Assembly: GCA_025782395.1 (NCBI GenBank)
Contig: JALGZD010000176.1
Location: 1-64,000, forward strand
Source: a bacterium
GTDB lineage: Bacteria; Joyebacterota; Joyebacteria; Joyebacterales; Joyebacteraceae
Direction of reading: 5' to 3'
DNA length: 64,000 bases
The position numbers and the translations under genes were made by a program. Numbering within the stretch: position 1 is the first letter of the stretch; every line of letters begins with the position of its first letter. The notes beneath the pieces are model-generated. The model saw only the letters and a list, made by a program, of their open reading frames with translations. It did not search any database and was not told the origin of the DNA. Positions 60,647 through 64,000 of the stretch are shown here, one piece after another.

Positions 60647-61183
60647 CTATTCGGAGATAACGAAGTGGGCGCGCCTGTTCTTTGCCCACGCATCCTCAGT
60701 GCTTCTTGGATCGAACGGGCTCTCCTCACCGTAGCTGATTGTCCCGAGACGGCTGGAAGCTATTCCAAGATGGACAAGATAACGTCGTGCGGCCAGAGCT
60801 CTCTGCTCGCCCAGCGCCATGTTGTACTCGTTGGTGCCGCGCTCGTCACAGTGTCCCTCTACCATGACGCGGATATCTTCGTGCTCAGTCAGCCAGATGG
60901 AGATCTCCTGGAGCGTACCAGCGTCGAGGCTCAGGATCTCGTAGCTGTCGAAATCGAAATGAATGTCATCGAAGATGGACGAACCGGGCTCTATGTACAC
61001 AACGTCTTCCGGCTGCTCGTGGAGCACAAGATCATCACCGACAAGTGCGTCGGTCTCCTCGGCCACGGTCGGATCTATGATCGGCTCCTCCACCACGTCT
61101 TCCCTTGAACCACACCCCGACAGAACGAACATCGCTCCTGCAAACAGAACAACTGCCATAGAAAGAACTGCGAACTTCCGCAT
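60647..61183 (-). CDS. pal: Peptidoglycan-associated lipoprotein Pal
   Basis: 178-aa outer-membrane lipoprotein linking the outer membrane to peptidoglycan. AGGAGG precedes ATG 61183. Lipobox FVLSGC with Cys24, an acidic linker, and an OmpA-like domain (IHFDFDSYEI ... VEGHCDERGTNEYNMALGEQRA ... ISYGEESP) with the Asp and Arg residues that bind diaminopimelate. 29 nt downstream of tolB. Confidence 0.95.
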   Translation of the reverse strand: MRKFAVLSMAVVLFAGAMFVLSGCGSREDVVEEPIIDPTVAEETDALVGDDLVLHEQPEDVVYIEPGSSIFDDIHFDFDSYEILSLDAGTLQEISIWLTEHEDIRVMVEGHCDERGTNEYNMALGEQRALAARRYLVHLGIASSRLGTISYGEESPFDPRSTEDAWAKNRRAHFVISE

Positions 61184-61212
61184 TCCCTTTCCTCCTTGCA
61201 AGCCCCGGGGCC

Positions 61213-62517
61213 TCAATTGGACCACGCCGGGCTCAGGTAGTCACCAGCACCGCTGGTGAGCCTCACCGGTTCCAACTCATAGATATCGAGCATGTACAGG
61301 TCTGATTTGCCTCCCGAAGTCACGCTGTATACGATGTGCCGGCCGTTCCTCGCCCAGGAAGGATCCTCCTTGTCTCCAGGCCCCGCCGTCAAGCGCACGA
61401 TCTCCCTGCTCTCGACATCAATGGTACATATCTGGAATACTCCATCCACCTTCGCGGTAAAGGCGACGAGATCTCCCTTCGGAGACCAGTCCGGTGACGT
61501 ATTGTAGCGCCCCTCATACGTGAGCCTCTGCGGACTGCCCCCTGTCGCACTCATTGTGTATATCTGGGGCGCGCCCGAACGATCAGACACATAGGCTATC
61601 CTGCGACCGTCCGGTGACCAACACGGTGAGGACTCCGTGTTCCTCCCGAACGTCAATCGGCGCAGTTCACTACCGTCCGCTCGCAGTCTGTAGATCTCAG
61701 GATTGCCGTCTCTGGAGAGAGTCATCATGATATCTCCACCCCTCGGCGATGGTGCGGCAAATGCATTGAGACCGGGAAGGGAGGTCACCCGCGAGTTTGT
61801 CCCCGTCGCGATGCCCGCGCGCCTCGTCTCCTGACGACTGCCTCGTATCATCGTGTAGATGAGATCCTCACCCCCGGGGAACCAATCCGGGTAGATGGCA
61901 ATGGCATTGTCACGGGTTACCCTGCGCCGATTCTCGCCATCGTAATCCATCACGTAGACCTCCTTCACCCCGGTCACATTCGAAACAAAGGCGATCCTGG
62001 TCTGCGCGATACCGTCCTCTCCTGTCAGTTGTTTCACGATGTCGTCCGATATGTGGTGGACGGCCCCCCGCCACTCACCGTGTCGTCCGGAGTAGCGCCT
62101 GCCGAAGATCGATTTGCCCTGTGCCAGATCGTACACCGTGGCTTCAATGGACATCTCCGAGAGCGTTCCCTCTATTCTCCCCTTCACGAGGACTTCTGCA
62201 CCGAGTGCTGCCCATTCCTGAAAGTTGATCCGTCCCGAAAGGCGGTCCTCAGTCTCAGTCTCGTCCACGAACTCCGTGTTCGCAACAAGACTGAAGTAGC
62301 CGGAGTTGGAGAGATCGAACCGCAGAACATCGCGGACGTCGTCCACTGCTATGATGGTGCCGCCTTCTACATCGAAGAGCGGCACTGCAATAATCACTTT
62401 CTCTCCGAACGCCTTCGATACGCTGAGGTGGACCTGCGCGCGGACAACGGGTGCGCCGCCCAGGAGAAGGGATGAAAGAAGTGAGATCATGATGCCTGCA
62501 CGGAATCGCCGTGTCAT
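61213..62517 (-). CDS. tolB: Tol-Pal system protein TolB
   Basis: Periplasmic partner of Pal and TolA. About 434 aa from ATG 62517 (AAAGGGC upstream; a GTG at 62577 lacks a site). Signal peptide (AGIMISLLSSLLLGGAPVVRA), TolB N-terminal domain (VIIAVPLFDVEGG...LRFDLSNSGYFSLV) and a six-bladed propeller of PD40-type repeats (TESSPCWSPDGRRIAYVSDRSG, YNTSPDWSPKGDLVAFTA, EDPSWARNGRHIVYSV). Full length; standard gene order. Confidence 0.95.
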   Translation of the reverse strand: MTRRFRAGIMISLLSSLLLGGAPVVRAQVHLSVSKAFGEKVIIAVPLFDVEGGTIIAVDDVRDVLRFDLSNSGYFSLVANTEFVDETETEDRLSGRINFQEWAALGAEVLVKGRIEGTLSEMSIEATVYDLAQGKSIFGRRYSGRHGEWRGAVHHISDDIVKQLTGEDGIAQTRIAFVSNVTGVKEVYVMDYDGENRRRVTRDNAIAIYPDWFPGGEDLIYTMIRGSRQETRRAGIATGTNSRVTSLPGLNAFAAPSPRGGDIMMTLSRDGNPEIYRLRADGSELRRLTFGRNTESSPCWSPDGRRIAYVSDRSGAPQIYTMSATGGSPQRLTYEGRYNTSPDWSPKGDLVAFTAKVDGVFQICTIDVESREIVRLTAGPGDKEDPSWARNGRHIVYSVTSGGKSDLYMLDIYELEPVRLTSGAGDYLSPAWSN

Positions 62518-62585
62518 TGGATGTGCCCTTTCATCCGATCGCGATGGTTCACCTTCAATCCGCTCCCGGTGATTCACTGATCAAG

Positions 62586-63296
62586 TCAGTTCGTCGCGAC
62601 CGTGAAGTCTATGGTCACGTCGAGATGGTTCTCCATGTAGTCATCGGGAAGCGGAGGAAAAGGAGCTGCGTTCCGAACAGCCTTCACCGCCGACTGATCG
62701 ACAGTCTGAAGTCCCGACGTGCGGCGCACGGTGACCACCTCAATACCCCCGTTGCGCCCGATCCTGAAGGAGATCTGCGTGAAGAGCTTCTCGTCGCTTA
62801 TCAGCCTGGAACTCGGCTGTTTCCAGTTCAGTCTCACCTTACCCTGGATGATAGACAGGTACCAGCTGTATGGGAAGCGAGAAGCGGTAACGACTGCGCT
62901 TGCAACCGCCGGCTGCTCCGTCGCTCTCTCCTCGGGCTCCGCCCGCTCATCACGCACCTCATCCTGCGCTCTCAGGCGCTCCGCCAGACGCTCCTCGAGT
63001 GTCTTCTCGCTTCGCTCCGGCGGTCTGAGTGTTACGCGTTTCACCTGTCTGGGCGGCGGGTCGTCGGGAATCTGCTCCTCGACAACCGGTTCTTCCTCGA
63101 CCGGTTCCGGCGCAGGCTTAGGGACTTCTTCCTCCACAGCCGGCTCCGGCGTCTGTGGAGGCGGGCTCAGCTCGACGAGCTCCACGGTGTATGTCTCGAG
63201 TCCCATCATCTCCTCCTCGAAAAGCCCCGGAACAAACGGTACGAGGATGAGCAGGAACAGGTGAACGATCGCCGATATGACAAGGAATCGAGACAT
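62586..63296 (-). CDS. TolA/TonB-type energy transducer of the Tol operon
   Basis: 236 aa from ATG 63296, directly after the tolR stop. N-terminal TM (FLVISAIVHLFLLILVPFVPG), a Pro/Glu-rich periplasmic spacer (PPPQTPEPAVEEEVPKPAPE), and a C-terminal TonB-like domain (YLSIIQGKVRLNWKQPSS...FRIGRNGGIEVVTVRRTSGLQTVDQSAVKAVRNAAPFPPLP). The position between tolR and tolB and the LNWKQP segment make TolA function likely, though the domain belongs to the TonB fold, as in other non-proteobacterial Tol systems. Confidence 0.9.
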   Translation of the reverse strand: MSRFLVISAIVHLFLLILVPFVPGLFEEEMMGLETYTVELVELSPPPQTPEPAVEEEVPKPAPEPVEEEPVVEEQIPDDPPPRQVKRVTLRPPERSEKTLEERLAERLRAQDEVRDERAEPEERATEQPAVASAVVTASRFPYSWYLSIIQGKVRLNWKQPSSRLISDEKLFTQISFRIGRNGGIEVVTVRRTSGLQTVDQSAVKAVRNAAPFPPLPDDYMENHLDVTIDFTVATN

Positions 63297-63297
63297 G

Positions 63298-63708
63298 CTA
63301 TTCAGCCGGTTTCGTGGCCATTGCCAATCTGGAGATGCCGGCGCCCCTTGCGGCATCGAGCACTTCAACGACGCAGCCGTACTGGATTTCCTCGTCGGCC
63401 TTGATGAGAACGGCGGCGTCGGCGTCAGATGCGTGGATGCTTTCGAGCCGCCCCCTTAGATCTTCAAGGGTCACGCGTTGGTTCTCGAAGTAGATCCTCT
63501 CGTTACTGGATATCGCTATCGTCACAACATTCGAGACGTCGATCTTCTGCGGCTCCGCCGTCGGCAGGGTCACATCTATCCCCTGCTCGATCATGGGTGC
63601 CACCATGATGAAGATAATGAGAAGCGCCATCATGATGTCGACCAGCGAAGTTACGTTGATGTCGCCGATCGGATCCATGTCGTTGTCGCGCTTCCGTCTT
63701 CTCAGCAC
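63298..63708 (-). CDS. tolR: ExbD/TolR-family protein of the Tol operon
   Basis: 136 aa, probably from GTG 63708 (AAGGGGGAG 3-5 nt upstream). One TM helix with the functional Asp in NVTSLVDIMMALLIIFIMVAP, then the periplasmic TolR domain (VTIAISSNERIYFENQRVTLEDL ... IKADEEIQYGCVVEVLDAARGAG). Works with TolQ to use the proton gradient. TAG lies one base before the TolA start. Confidence 0.94.
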   Translation of the reverse strand: MLRRRKRDNDMDPIGDINVTSLVDIMMALLIIFIMVAPMIEQGIDVTLPTAEPQKIDVSNVVTIAISSNERIYFENQRVTLEDLRGRLESIHASDADAAVLIKADEEIQYGCVVEVLDAARGAGISRLAMATKPAE

Positions 63709-63733
63709 GTTCTCCCCCTTACTATCGGACTCC

Positions 63734-64000
63734 CTATCTCGCGCCCATGTTGCGCTCAACCGTGGACATGAACTCGGATGAGAAGTTCTCCATCGCAGTT
63801 GTCATGATCCTCACGCGGTTCATCAGATAGTTGTACCCCACAAGCGCGGGTATCGCCACGGCCAGTCCCGCCACGGTCGTCGTCAGCGCGGCCGAGATGC
63901 CCGGAGCCACGCTGCTTATGCTGGCGCTTCCTGTCACATACATCGCGGTGAAAGCTGTCATAATGCCCCACACCGTTCCGAAAAGCCCAACGAACGGCGC
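63734..64000 (-). CDS. tolQ: TolQ/ExbB proton channel protein, 3' part only
   Basis: The last 88 codons of a leftward gene whose 5' part lies beyond base 64000. The visible part contains the end of TM2 (APFVGLFGTVWGIMTAF), TM3 (TTVAGLAVAIPALVGYNYLM) and the cytoplasmic C-terminus, all typical of TolQ. Stop is 25 nt before tolR. Heads the Tol-Pal operon as far as can be seen. Confidence 0.92.
   Translation of the reverse strand, partial: APFVGLFGTVWGIMTAFTAMYVTGSASISSVAPGISAALTTTVAGLAVAIPALVGYNYLMNRVRIMTTAMENFSSEFMSTVERNMGAR

Noticed and set aside
1-64000. CRISPR arrays, IS elements, prophage or conjugation genes
   Set aside because: No repeat-spacer array, transposase, integrase or phage structural frame is present; all tandem repeats found are short and non-CRISPR.

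Overview
The window is 64 kb of GC-rich, gene-dense chromosome from a diderm bacterium. It carries two outer-membrane energisation systems (TonB/ExbBD-like and Tol-Pal), a TonB-dependent receptor, lipoproteins, and two secreted proteins ending in FlgD-like/type IX-style C-terminal domains (NPFNP motif). Together with HdrABC genes and CdaA, this points to an anaerobic or facultative member of the FCB superphylum, possibly one of its uncultured candidate phyla. The phylum is inference. I see no phage, IS element, CRISPR array or plasmid function.

Layout. 136-3801: hdrA-hdrC-hdrB, a soluble heterodisulfide-reductase-like electron-bifurcation module. 3848-6179: a DUF1028 protein and an MFS transporter. 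6398-11053: a 1551-aa hybrid sensor kinase. 11081-13540 (minus): glycogen phosphorylase. 14050-19262: a lone molybdenum hydroxylase large subunit, translationally coupled to a secreted repeat/HEAT protein. 19388-21526 (minus): GT39-like membrane glycosyltransferase with TPRs. 22085-23457: two paralogous small secreted proteins behind a good sigma70 promoter. 23596-28260: a giant secreted gingipain-fold protein. 28360-31934: pfkA and clpB, convergent. 32278-37072 (minus): secreted beta-helix protein and TonB-dependent receptor. 37388-42596 (plus, divergent): DUF3450, TtpC-like ExbB, ExbB, ExbD, TonB and TPR protein in one tightly overlapping operon. 42750-42826: tRNA with CAT anticodon. 42994-51755: tilS, hpt, ftsH, folP, cdaA and a DUF2723 membrane protein. 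51756-56055 (minus): M16 and DUF885 peptidases. 56203-58873 (minus): a small unknown protein, a HAMP/coiled-coil membrane protein and a nitrilase-family amidase. 59130-59975: unknown. 59986-64000 (minus): Tol-Pal operon tolQ(partial)-tolR-tolA/tonB-tolB-pal-LysM lipoprotein.

How the genes fit together. The TonB receptor (leftward) and the TtpC-type energiser operon (rightward) diverge from one 315-bp region that carries paired AGGAATTC repeats and a palindrome at the receptor start codon, which looks like a shared control region for one uptake system. Tol-Pal is a separate envelope-integrity system. GlgP and Pfk supply glycogen breakdown and glycolysis; HdrABC would handle ferredoxin/disulfide or NADH-linked electron confurcation.

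Most notable observations: (1) HdrA carries a C-terminal MvhD-like domain in which every cluster-ligating cysteine position is replaced; (2) the gingipain-like protein keeps its catalytic Cys but has Asp where the catalytic His belongs; (3) a secreted protein built of about twelve G-[ND]-D-x-Y repeats plus HEAT repeats is coupled by ATGA overlap to an orphan molybdenum hydroxylase subunit; (4) a pair of small secreted proteins shares a conserved SWGAIKALY C-terminus.
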